Shown here in pieces: positions 24,101 through 35,300 of a stretch of 64,000 nucleotides of DNA; the first letter of the stretch is position 1, and each line of letters begins with the position of its first letter. A program made the translations under genes and the position numbers. Source of the DNA: Mesaphorura yosii (taxonomy: Eukaryota; Arthropoda; Collembola; Poduromorpha; Tullbergiidae); assembly GCA_009869945.1 (NCBI GenBank), contig WIXG01000142.1, forward strand, positions 62,001-126,000. Direction: 5' to 3'. The notes beneath the pieces are model-generated. The model ran no database searches and was not told where the DNA came from. It saw only the letters and a program-made list of their open reading frames with translations.

Positions 24101-24304
24101 CTCGGCAGTGATTGTTGTAGAATTAGCCTGGTTTATTATAGTCTCATTGGTGCTAGCAGTGCTAGGCGACTTTTCTTGACGTACACCTTCATCGGGTTCG
24201 TCTTTGCTCATCACGTCTCCCATCATCTTCTGAAGGTTTGTCATAAACTTCGGAATGGCATCTATCGAATCTCTACATTGGACACATTTTGTCACAAGCA
24301 GCAA
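21167..24304 (-). CDS. Large low-complexity, probably nuclear protein (unrecognised); 5' end incomplete
   Basis: Three exons join cleanly in phase 0: 23423-24304 (294 codons), 21380-23347 (656 codons, by far the largest exon here) and 21167-21295 (42 codons plus stop). Together they give 992 residues. The protein is rich in Ser, Pro, Glu and Lys. It has nuclear-localisation-like clusters (SKKKKATRKFLKKFRKNRR, TPAKKIKVE), a Cys pair near the visible N-terminus (TKCVQCRDS), a small basic block KLNTKVRVVRIDKYIG just before the first junction, and a short ordered C-terminus (IKDHIYMVSQAGGSVKLMLF). The first visible exon follows a possible acceptor at 24305; upstream candidate exons near 24370-24590 could complete a Cys-containing N-terminal domain. 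I considered a ZAD-type zinc domain but the cysteine pattern is incomplete. I do not recognise the family. A transcription or chromatin role is inference from composition only. Confidence 0.7.
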
Positions 24305-25121
24305 CTCACTCGCAATCAGGTGATCATAATTTATAGAATAATGAAGAGCTTACCCTAGTAGATAAGAAAGCAGGCGAACGCCTACAAGTGAAACTAATCA
24401 GTCATCGCCACACAAGCATTCTTGTATGAGGCACCTACAAGCAATAATCAGTCAAAGTCTTATCATTCACCATCAAGGACGTAGCTCAGTAAGCAGCTCG
24501 TTTGTCTTTTTCGTCACTTACAGATTTAGCACAGGCCTTCTCCTAACTTCGAAGCACTTCGCGACGGCGGAATCTTTAATGTAAGTCAGACAGGAAATGG
24601 AAGAATTCACTCTGAAACGGGATTAGAATTTGTATTGTTTACGTTTTCCTCACTTTCAAAATTCTGCCTCCGTCTTTAGCCTTGCATCATAAAAAAAAGT
24701 CAACACGAATCTCTTTCACCCTTTTTACTGGCTCGGTTCTCCACTTCGGTACGGTGTGGTAGCATGTGCCTCTTTGGCCCAACCCACCTGCGATCAGCTG
24801 TGCTTTTTATTGTCTTCATTGCATTGTAGTACTTTGTCGATTTGTTATTTTGCGAATTGCGATTCGAGCCAGCGCAGCGAATTAATAATTCGGAAGGGGT
24901 GGCCTGGATTATAATTGGATGCGGTCTGGGAGAAATTAAAATTGCAGTTGTATTCGATATCTTTTGGTCGTGATAAATAATCGGAATTGGCCTTCGTTGA
25001 GGTATTACGTAATTTCGTGTGCCTTTTGCACGGTAGCGCGTGTTTTACGGAATCAAAATTTCGTGATTTAATTATTGCAGGCTTGTGCAGATTCTGAAGT
25101 AAAAAAAATCGGTTACCCAAC
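24305..25121. other. Divergent region between nuclear-protein and RING genes
   Basis: Probably a shared promoter region plus small 5' exons of the minus-strand gene. Candidate exons on the minus strand lie about 24526-24600 (ending CT|GTAAGTGA) and 24353-24382 (ending AGG|GTAAGC); with the next exon they keep frame, but both are short and unproven. The string GTAGCTCAGT at 24481 resembles a tRNA D-arm but no tRNA follows. Confidence 0.4.
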
Positions 25122-27155
25122 ATGGCCGAAAAACCGTCGACATCCAGTGCCGCCGTTGCAACAAGCCTCAGCACAGACACCCTCCTGAGTTTGCTAGAGT
25201 GTCCCGTTTGTCTGGAGCCCTGCATTCCCCCAATTTACGCTTGTAGCATTGGTCACAAAATATGCAAGGGCTGTTCCCCGAATATTCATCGATGTCCCGT
25301 CTGCCGGTCTGGGTACATGGGGACGAGAGACTTTGTTGCTGAAGAGTTGTACTCGAAATTGTCTGAGGCTGGATTGTTACCCGGAATAGACGAAGAACCC
25401 GACGACTCTGAAAAGTAATCAATCAGTATTACAAGTTCTATAATACGGTTCTCTTGGAATTTCGGATCGCAGCTTGTCTCAACCTCTTGGAACATTTGTG
25501 ACTTTTACAGGCCCGTCGAATGTCATTTGGGGACACTTTCGGAAACATTGAAGATGCAGTGCAGCTTGGGCTCGCTTAACACCCTGCCCACATTTGAGTG
25601 CTATGTAGCACACTTGGTTCATCGTCACAAAGTGGGGAAAGAGACCCTTCAACTCAACATGCCCTTCAGGAAACGCTTTTATTACAGAAATCTTTCTTTC
25701 GTTCGAAGTAGGTCTACTTGCAAGCGTATGAAAACAATACGCTCATAACCAACCTGACCAATTTTAGATGGTGCAAGCAAATTACTAGTGTTGGGGTGTT
25801 CTGACCACTCCTTCTTGCTGACGCTGAACAAATCTGATGACAATCAGAGCATTTGGATGTATGTGTCTGCAGCATCTTCTAAAATAGCGAAGGAGTTCGT
25901 TGTGGATCTTCAGATTCCACTGGCCCACGGTGCTGAGGTGAGTAAAGTTTCTCAAGCCAGGCCCATCAGATTACTTTCAAGTTCTTAATTTATGAGAACC
26001 CATTTTCGCCCAGGGTTTTGTTGCCAGTACCATCGGGAGAGACATCCATAACATTAAGGAAAAACCGGAGAACATTTACAGGAATCATGAATGCTTGATC
26101 GTTATGCAAAGTGCGCTCAATGAACTTGGCTGTCACCGCATTGCTAGAACCGGGCGGTACTGGGAATTGAGAATCACGATTAGACAGAATAACTCAGCTG
26201 AAAAGAAGACGCCAACGAGAACAGCCATGACGATGACGTCGCCACAACGCCCCGCTGCGCTGATTGCCGAACTGCCACATTTTAATGTATTGAAAATTAA
26301 GTTAATTAAGTCGCTCAAGTCACACCAGGCACTAAATTGCCTATTGCGTTTTTTGTTTAGGACAATGATGATGGTCCTGATGGTGACGATTTAGGAGATC
26401 AAATTGTTGGTCTTCAGAACCAAGTCCGAGACTTCAGAATTGGTCTCATGAATAGGATTCAGTCAGCGGGCAGGGCGCAAGGGGCGGGAGGTGCTTTTAG
26501 TAGACTAAGCGATATTAACGAAATGAGATCGAGACCAGCTCCAGCGGGTGGTGTATCGGACGGAGATGGTTCTATTCGAAACCGCGCAGTGTTGTACCGG
26601 TCCACAGGCACGTCGAATCTCTCAGCCGACTCGACTGAGCCCGAGCAAAGAGGCGCAAGCACACTCTCATCACAAGAGCGCAGTTTGGGGAGACTGAGAG
26701 AACACAGGGACTTGGTCATGGAACTCCGAAGATTGAGTGAGCAGCGCGAGGCCTTGGAACGACGAGAAAGAGAAGAAAGCTCAAATTCACCTGCTCGACG
26801 TGATCGAAGAACCCTCCGCAGACTTCCACTTCCCGGAAGTTCCGTCATCACGGCGCGTGACTTCTTTACAGATTCGGACGAGGAAAACGAGTATATTCAG
26901 AGCTTGGCTCGTGAACACGCAGGTGGTGCCGAGGCGTCTGCCACCGCAACCTCGCCAACCCACTCTTTGGGGAACCCCAGACGCACTTTTTCGGCGAATA
27001 ATCGAGCTGCCAGGTCTCCAGATTCAGATGATCCGGTCCGTCTTCGCTATTTCGATCTTCTGGCTCAGCGACGTCGGGCCACTTCGCCCGACAATTCCGC
27101 AAGATTCCGCGGTGACAACGCGTCATCGTCCGATACTAGTTGTACAATTTTTTAA
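25122..27155 (+). CDS. SIAH-like RING E3 ubiquitin ligase with long disordered tail
   Basis: Five exons (25122-25414, 25511-25707, 25768-25937, 26014-26286, 26361-27155) join to 575 residues. Residues 27-62 form a C3HC4 RING of the SIAH kind: CPVCLEPC, YACSIGHKICKGC, RCPVCR. Then comes a segment of about 220 residues resembling the substrate-binding region of seven-in-absentia proteins (FVRNGASKLLVLG, GCHRIARTGRYWEL), though I could not identify the paired zinc fingers expected between RING and this domain. The last exon adds about 265 residues, charged and disordered: an Arg/Glu-rich coiled-coil-like stretch (ELRRLSEQREALERRERE), an acidic patch (TDSDEENEY) and a Ser/Arg-rich end (SPDNSARFRGD) finishing CTIF. 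SIAH proteins are normally near 300 residues, so the tail is unusual. Likely role: ubiquitin ligase, inferred from the RING. Confidence 0.8.
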
Positions 27156-27397
27156 GTCAACTTAAATGGCTGATGTGGAGTAAATTGACAATTCCTGCGA
27201 TATTCAGAGCTTTCTGTTACAATACGGCAAAGACGCGCGATCCGAGTACCAATTTAGCTGATTTATCGATCATTCGGTGCACTGTGCGCGTAACTAAAAG
27301 GTTGTGGATATTGTGGTTTAATGTTACATTTGATTAGTCGACGTCAGTAATAACTATAAATAGTCCCAAGCTCTAAAATTCTGTCGTATGGTCTTAA

Positions 27398-27403
27398 AAT
27401 AAA
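27398..27403 (+). terminator. Polyadenylation signal AATAAA of the RING gene
   Basis: AATAAA lies about 240 bases after the stop codon of the RING gene; the SLC25A17 start is 420 bases further on. Confidence 0.5.
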
Positions 27404-27823
27404 GCTGAGTCGGATTGAATTTGATTTGTTGACTTGAGAGATTTCATTTCCTGCCTGCGCTGCCGAAAAGAACTCGCACTTTGTAACATGTTCCATTTTT
27501 TAGTGCTTTGAGACTCAGCGCTTGGAGGATTCAAACATCTCTGCAAAAACCGTCTAGTCCAGCTCTCGTTTCGTCTGCACATCTAATTTTTTTTAACTCC
27601 ACATTGATTTTTGTTAAAATTTTAATCTTGTTCGTGTGCGTTGATTTAGTGAGCTAACACTTAACACTCATGTTCTTAGAATTGCAAAGGAAATAGCGAA
27701 AAACTTTCCGGCACACGATCAGCTCAGTCAGTGAAGCGGCGAACAATTTAGCTGTTCGCACAATTAAACGAAGTCACTTATCAGATAGAGATTGGTTAGC
27801 TACGGACGAGTAAACGACCAGAA

Positions 27824-29046
27824 ATGGACGCCCCGTCGCTGTTTTCATACAACACATTGGTACACGCCATGTCCGGGTCGTTGGTAAGTTTTCTGAGCGC
27901 GTGTTGGAGATGAGAAAAGATTAAATGTAATCAGGTAATAAATTAATTGCACATTAGGCGTCCGTGATGGCGATGACCACAACATATCCACTGGATAATA
28001 TTCGGGCTAAAATTCAGTGTAAGCAATCAATTTGAGCTGAAATTAAGAAACTTTGGTTGGGCGTCGTCAACTAATTTTGGACTCTGCTCTTTTATGTACG
28101 CTTTAGTGGATTTGCTTCATCCAACATCCTCAACGTTCAAGATTATCCTTAGAACTCTGAGAGAGCACGGGGTTGAAGAATTGTACCGAGGTGAATAGTG
28201 CAATAGATTAAATGTTCAATTAAGCGAGCATTCAAGTAATGCAGCAATACATGGTTTGTTTTATAAGGAATTGGGCCAACGCTGCAGTCATTATGTGTGT
28301 CCAATTTTGTCTACTTCTACGTGTTTCATGGTCTGAAGGGGCAAATCAAATCTAAGTCAGCGCTCAAGAATTTAGTTCTCGGCGCACTTGCTGGAGTGGT
28401 GAATGTTCTAACCACAACACCTCTCTGGGTTGTGAACACGAGGATAAAATCCGGGGCAAAGTACCAAACACTCACAGGTAAATTCTTGACGATGCCAGAG
28501 AGAATCAAGTTTCGCCTCTAATTTGGCTATATGTCTTGCTCGTGCAGATGGCCTAATAAGAATATCGAAAACCGAGGGCGCCAAGGCATTGTGGGCAGGC
28601 ACCGCTCCATCTTTACTCCTAGTATGTAACCCGGCAATTCAGTTTATGACTTATGAAAGCCTGAAACGGATAGTCAAGGATGGAAATGCCCTGACTTACT
28701 TCCTCCTAGGAGCCGTTGCAAAATGTGTTGCAACAGTGCTCACGTACCCGTTACAACTCGTACAAGCCAAAATGAGAGTAAGTAAAAGCTACCTGCGAAC
28801 GATGATGCTTGGAGTTAAGACGTGTTGCAATTATTCTGACATGTCTTGCAGCATGGATCTGTCTCGAAGTCCATCAAGCAGCTGTTTATGGAAATCATCC
28901 AGAAAAATGGTTTGCCAGGCTTGTACAAGGGAATGGAGTCAAAAATATTGCAGACCGTCACAACAGCAGCTTTGATGTTTGTGTTTTACGAGAAGATTGC
29001 CAGATTCGTGTTTCACTTAATGGGACTCAAAACAGTCAGGCATTAA
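27824..29046 (+). CDS. SLC25A17: Peroxisomal carrier SLC25A17 (PMP34)
   Basis: A six-helix mitochondrial-carrier-family protein of 279 residues. The human member sits in the peroxisomal membrane and exchanges CoA, FAD, NAD and adenine nucleotides. Exons: 27824-27883, 27958-28018, 28107-28190, 28268-28477, 28548-28777, 28852-29046; all joins keep frame. Carrier signatures occur in each repeat: [11 protein letters not shown] (repeat 1), [12 protein letters not shown] (repeat 2, the PMP34 form of the motif) and [13 protein letters not shown] (repeat 3). Other close matches to human PMP34 are [38 protein letters not shown] and [10 protein letters not shown]. It is slightly shorter than human (307) mainly in loops. 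The N-terminus ([18 protein letters not shown]) aligns with human YESLVHAVAG, supporting this start. The 3' end converges on NUP133. Confidence 0.95.
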
Positions 29047-29339
29047 TGCAAGGAGAATGTTTAATTTATAGTAGCGTTGAAGTACTTTAATTGTGATTGT
29101 TTTTACTTTCCAACCGATTATCTTTCTCTAGTCGTCCAATTTCGTTCCTTATGCTTTTGTTCGTCGTCCCTTTTATGATTGTGATGTGAAATGTGGACTT
29201 GTCAGCGCGACTTACCAACTATTTTAATGACAGAATCCTGTTCTATTGCTCAGCAGTGCTGATTTTAATTAAGACCTTTTTATTCTTCAATTAAATTTTG
29301 ATGGCAGTAGTTATTTTTATGATAGAAGTAGAAAAAAGT

Positions 29340-29345
29340 AATAAA
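29340..29345 (+). terminator. Polyadenylation signal AATAAA of SLC25A17
   Basis: AATAAA occurs about 295 bases after the stop, only 47 bases short of the NUP133 stop codon on the opposite strand, so the two transcripts' ends are nearly abutting or overlapping. Confidence 0.4.
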
Positions 29346-29391
29346 CATACCAGCTAAAAATGTAAGTCTTGAAAAATATTACGACGCAGTT

Positions 29392-32300
29392 TTATGATAA
29401 AATCATCGACGAAGATGACAAGTGCTCGTAGCAAGCGTGGAGGAGAAAGTTGACAGTCGCGTTCTCAAAGAACGAATTTAGGATAGGCATGCTGGACAGT
29501 CTCGCCAAATCAAGGAGTTCTTCCAGCCTGTCACCTACATTGGAAGATGGAAATTAGGAAATTAAATAGATTTCATGTCACATTTCTTACGAAGCGCTAT
29601 TTGCTGTATGCTCGTACCTTTACTGACTGCTTGCAACACGAGGTTGTATACCAACGACTTCTCAATCACATCCTCCGGGTGATCAGTGGGCCAGGAGTCC
29701 CAAGGATCGCTGCGAATAGCTCTCGCGACAACCTGCAATCTATTGCCGCACCAATTAAAATTTCGCTGGGCATCTTCGAAATCTCTGCTGGGTCACTCAC
29801 CTTTTATCCTCACGAACATTTCCAGACGTGACAAAATCACAGAGTGCCAAGGCCTTGTAGAAATTATTCAGACTTGCCTCAACGTTATTATTGGAATACA
29901 TATCAATGAGTTCGGTGGTAGCCAGCGTCCTCATCGTGGCGCGGTCCATCCCAAACTCTTCCAGGATCACATCCGGCAACTGGTTCTGGTACTCGATAAC
30001 AGCCAAATCTTCGTTCACTGTTTTAAACAGCTCTGCGTCTCTGGGTTGAATGTTCTCTGTTGACAAAACTCCCAACTTTGCCATGCACAGAAAGAATTTC
30101 TTGTCATCCACGCTTGCTTCCTCTTTATCGGCCAGCCTCTTGAGTGTGGACGAAGACTCCCGAAAATCCTCGTTTACGACGGAATGATGCCAACCGACTT
30201 CTGGATGTGCTTGCAGAAATTGGTGCAGCTTATTCTTGAATTTACTCAGGCTGAAAGTTTCGATGAGTTCCGATGCCTTTCTCTGCCGCAGGTACCACTC
30301 AAAGGTGTAGGTGGCAAAATCAAGCTGCGAATACTTCTCAAACAAGTACTCCATCCTTCCCATGTCGTTCTTCATGTAACAAACCGTCACCAGAACCTCG
30401 AAGTCGAGATACTTCTCGGCCAGAGCAACCGAAGATACAGAATCGACTTTAACCAAGCTACCCAAGAGCTTAGCTCGCTTCGACTCAAAAGCTGACAGTT
30501 TCTCATTGTACCTCTCCGAGCCTTTCAAACTCTCCAGGCTGATTTTGAGTCCATCAAGAATGAAATCCGTCAATTCTTCCAGTTGTGCAAAAAGCCCATT
30601 CTTTGCAACACCGTCGCTCGAGTTAATGGATGTTGTAACGATTATGTCTGCTTGCTTTGTCAATTGCTCCACCACGCTGGGCTGGACGTACCACGGAGTG
30701 ACGGTCAACGAGCTCGGTTGATCCGCCAACGAGCTGAGGAGACACTTTCTGACCGGTCCCAATTTGTCCAGCGTGTGCAACTTTCTTAATTCTGAGAAAA
30801 CCTTCAAGATGACCTCGGTTGTTTCGAGAACAATCGTTGGTGCATCCTCAAGCGCTGCTTCGTTGAGGTGACGCTCTTCAATTGAAATCAATGCTACGAA
30901 AATTTGATGGATATGAGTGATGTCCTTGTAGAACAAATCATTGTAGCTCAGCTGAGCAGTTCTGCTGTCTTCTAGACGGTGCGTGATTAGTGATTTGATC
31001 GCAACGTCAATCAGTTTCCGAAAATTAGCTCTGCGAATTAAGAACATCCTCTCAGGAGGTGAAAAATGAATTTAAAGTTCTTACTAATTTGAAGTTGTCT
31101 TACTCGGACTGAAGATAGTGGAGCGTAATTGCAAACCCGATTTTCTCGTACGCATTGAACAGTATGGAAACCGTAGCCTCAACATCGTCCTTCACCACCA
31201 CTCCGGTTAACTAAACGGACCACAAGAATCAATTGGTAAGACGGAAGGGTGAATTGCAAACAAGATGTAACACATTACCCTCGGCAAAATATTTGTCGAA
31301 TGGAGAAATCCGAAAAAGAGCTCCAGACCTTCCTTCTTGTCAATGAGAAAGTTCTTGATGAGCATTTTCGACCTCATTCCGGCAGCATCGAAATCATCTG
31401 TTGTAATCACACAATTAATACCGTCTCACATGACAAATTGCATGTAGGCTTCAGCTTGTCAGCTCTTACCTCGACTTCCGATTGCGTTTGTCAACCATCG
31501 AGGATCACCAACTGGGGCGTCATCAACCAGCTTCTCACAAAGTGCTATTGTCAACTTGTCGATTGGATCATGCGGTGTTAACGAAGCAACGTCATCCGGG
31601 AACAGATTTCTTAAAATCTCTTCGCATTCATCCATTTTCTTCCCACAAAAGTTGAGGAAGGCGGATTTGTACCGGTTCACGTTATCGTCGCTTGAGAACA
31701 AGTCTTGAATGTTGTGCTGAGTCATCGACAGTGACAAATGATCGGGTACTCGGATTTCGGAGAAAGTATCATCCAGCGAGGGTCTGTAAGGTCATTGGCA
31801 CCAATAGTAGTAAATATTTTGTCAATGATTGCATAAAACTATCGTGCATTACATTCTAGTATCTCCACATTGGTTCCACCGGAGTGAAAGCAAGCCTGTT
31901 TTTGAGACAAACACAACGGCGGTGGCTTCAGTGACATGGCCGGAACCTAAGAAGACTCCTCCAAGACTTTCACTCGTGATGAAATCCAACGGTTCATCTC
32001 CTGATTTTATAAATGAAATTAGGCTTTCTGACGGAGAGCGAGGTGAGAATTCTGGGTTGAGAAGCAGCAAGAACCTGAAATGACGAGAATTTTCTCATCC
32101 GAAACCATGTAGAAAACATTTTGGGTCCCGAGTCCCAGCAACTTCCAGGAGTACAAAACATCCTCCAGACTGTCTGTCCTGGGCGTTTTGTAGGGAACAA
32201 GGTTGAAGTGTGTGGTCTCCTTCGATTTGAAATTCCTTGGGTTGAAGGTAACTACAAAATCCAGTAAAAAGCATATCAGCCCGGTTCATTCTGTTGAGTT

Positions 32301-35300
32301 GGTTTCCCTCTCAGTCATTCAACTCAGCAAGTCTCAAGTTACGTACCGATTCCAAAATGAATCTCTTCTTTCGCATCATTCTGGTTCAAGGCAGCGACAA
32401 GCAGAGCAGCCCTGCCCGTGCTGAAACACAGCAGGTCCAGAAGCCATACCTGGATGCCTCGTACATCTGCCAGCCCTTCCTGAAAAAATCGACAACGATA
32501 ATGGAAGTCGTAGGTTGTCATCAAATAAAATTATAGCTGATATTATTGAACTGTTGAGTATTCATGCTTGCTAAAAATGCCCGTGCAAGTTTCAGCAGGC
32601 AAATGTGATTATGTAACGTAACAATGGATTTTGTGATTACGCAACATGCGTACACAACCCAACGCCTCATAATTTCGCTCTCGTATTCACTGCATAACCA
32701 ATAGCCCGTGTACATGAAATATCAGCTATTTTTGCAACGGGTGCAAAAACTTGAGCCCTTCGCTGTCCGCCAACTCTAATATTGCCCACTTTGTACTAAA
32801 AGTTGTGATAAGTAAGTCATAACTTGCGAGTTCGAACGGTGAACAGCAAAAGCATGCGTGACAGACCTTCGGAGCTTGGCTTTGTTTACATTCAGATTCA
32901 TGCTTCAACTTGATTCAAACATGACCTTGAATCTTTACTTTGCATAAGAACGTTGTTTTGCTTCGTTTTGTGGAGTGACAACAGCTATAAAACGAACCCC
33001 ACAAACCGTCGTGTCTGACAGAAGTGCGTAGACGTTCTCCGGGTTCAGTTCTATAATATTTGTCTCAGTATTTTCCCTTTTCGTATCAAATTCGAGATCA
33101 ACTTTTTGCTAACTGATCAAATTTGCGCTCAACTGACAGCTTGACAACATGGCTCTTTCAAAAGAAGTATACCTCCGAGACTTGGATTCAAATGAGAAGT
33201 TTATTGACGCCTGCGTGTGCTTCAGCCGAAACCTGATCGCCGCTGCGTCGATTTCGTTTACCTCAAAGCAACGGTTCACCTTCGCAGATCTTGAAGATGC
33301 CTTGATTCGCTTCCAGGTTAGAAAACGCCACGACCAAAGCGTACTTTGTACTGTATCATATCTGAGAATTTGCTTTGCTTCGCAGAAAAACCATTTGGAA
33401 CTGCAAGTGACAATCAAGCGCTCAGAGTCAACTGGAGGAAAAGGATGGAATCCTCTGCATTGGATTCGAACACCTAAGCCGAAGCCGAAAGTTGAGTTTT
33501 GGACAGCCCCAAATGCTCCAATTTCATTGCAGTGGATACAACTAAGGAAAAACGAAAGTTGGGAACGATCGATTATTGAGAATGGAATGCAGGTATGTTC
33601 TAAGCGCAGAATAGTCGCAATCTACGAAACTATGCTGATTGGTTCATGCACTTCAATACTCTAGGCTACATTTGAAGAAGGCCAACTGTTGTGGAGAGCA
33701 ATTTACGTTGATCAAACCAAGCCTGGGTCAGACAGTCAAGAAGGAACATTTGTTCTTATTTGCCATTGTGCCATAGCCGACGGCAGAGGCTTTCATCTTT
33801 TGTTGGACGATTTTGCTGAAGAATTTGACAACATTTTGGACAAGAAGCCACACAAGCCGTAAGTTTGTGTTCATGTAGATAGAAAAATGATGAGTCCTCG
33901 AATAACTACTGAGTACTGGTTATTGCTGATGTACGCAGAAAAGAGACCAAGATGCTTGCACCCCTGCTGGACATACTTGACGAAAAATATAAGCAGTCGA
34001 ACTCCTGGGGTGATTCGATCAAGATTGGACTTTACATGGCCAGTTGTATGTTTGTCAAGAATCGCAGCGTTTACATCGTACGAAACCCGATTCCTTCAGT
34101 TCCTGACAACACAACAAGACACATTGTGTTTAACCTGACAAAGGAATTGTCTTCCAAACTCCTCAAGAAGGTCAAGACGAACAACATCTCCATCAGCGGT
34201 CTGATCACAGCGGCTGGAATGGCGGCTCTCCATGAAATGATAGCCACTTCAAAAGATGAGCAGCTGAAATTCCACGTAACTCATGAAGTCGATGTACGCG
34301 TGTTCTGCAAAGACTTTGACAAACTGAAGGGTCGCTTGGAAGGCTGCCGCTGTACGTACATGGAAACTTCGCTGAATGGAACACGCGTAAAGAACTCGTC
34401 CGAACTCTGGGAACTGGCTGCCGATGCTCATGCCGAAATCGTTCCAAAACTCTCGTCCATGTTTCAATCGAAGTTATGCAAAGCTTTCTGCGAAATGGGC
34501 GGAGATCCTTACGAGATATTTGGGAAAATGGGCACACAAATAGTTGGTCGAAATGATTTTTCGGTTGCAGTTTATGATGACTTGGACGATGTTTTCGGTG
34601 GACGGGACAATATCGAGGTAATTACAATCCAAGCAGTGGCAGCAGACGCAAGTCAGCTTACATTTCAACGATGTTTCCACTAACTTCAATTTTAAAACTT
34701 TTCTCGTTTTCCAGCTCAATAGAGTCTTTGGAACTGTCGCAGCGCACTCCATGTGTTCAGCATTCGGCCACGTTATTCATGTGTTGAAGGGTCAAATTTT
34801 TTACACGCTGCACTATTTTGGACCCTATGGCAAGTTTGAGAAGGCAGAAGCATACGGCGAGCGCACACTCGCGTATCTGAACATGGCTGCAGAGTAAAAC
34901 TTACAAAGTTCTTCTTTGTCTGTAGAGTATTGTGTTATACCACTATTCCACCATTAGAGTAAAGAAAATCTGTTATTGGTCCTAGTAAACTGTAGGTACC
35001 ATTCTGGAAGTTTCAATTTAAGTATCACTTAAGTTCCTTAGAATTTTCACTTGTCACTTCCGTTACGATTGCGCTTAAATAAACTAAACGAGCAACAAAA
35101 ACTTGAAACTTACCCAAGCGTGTTCATTGAAAAATCTTTTGACAGACTCGTCGACATTTTTGCAATCCGTTTCACACTGTTGAAGGTCAGAGGTCACAGT
35201 CCAAACTTGAACACTCGTGCCAGACAGAAGATACACGGTGGATTGCTTCGCGCCCGGCTGCGAAGGGTTGTCTTTGGAGATCGGTAAGACCACCTTAGCT

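Larger units (their letters stand above)
32480..35113 (-). other. NUP133 intron 5, host to a nested antisense gene
   Basis: Donor GCTTGG|GTAAG (minus strand, ending at 35114) and acceptor TTTTTTCAG|GAAGGG (starting at 32479) are both phase 0. The flanking exons are adjacent in the family alignment with little or no sequence missing, so the whole 2,634 bp is one intron. It contains a complete plus-strand gene with TATA box and polyadenylation signal. Confidence 0.85.

Noticed and set aside
24481-24490. tRNA-like D-arm sequence GTAGCTCAGT
   Set aside because: No acceptor stem pairing, anticodon arm or TTCGAATC-type T-arm follows in the next 80 bases.
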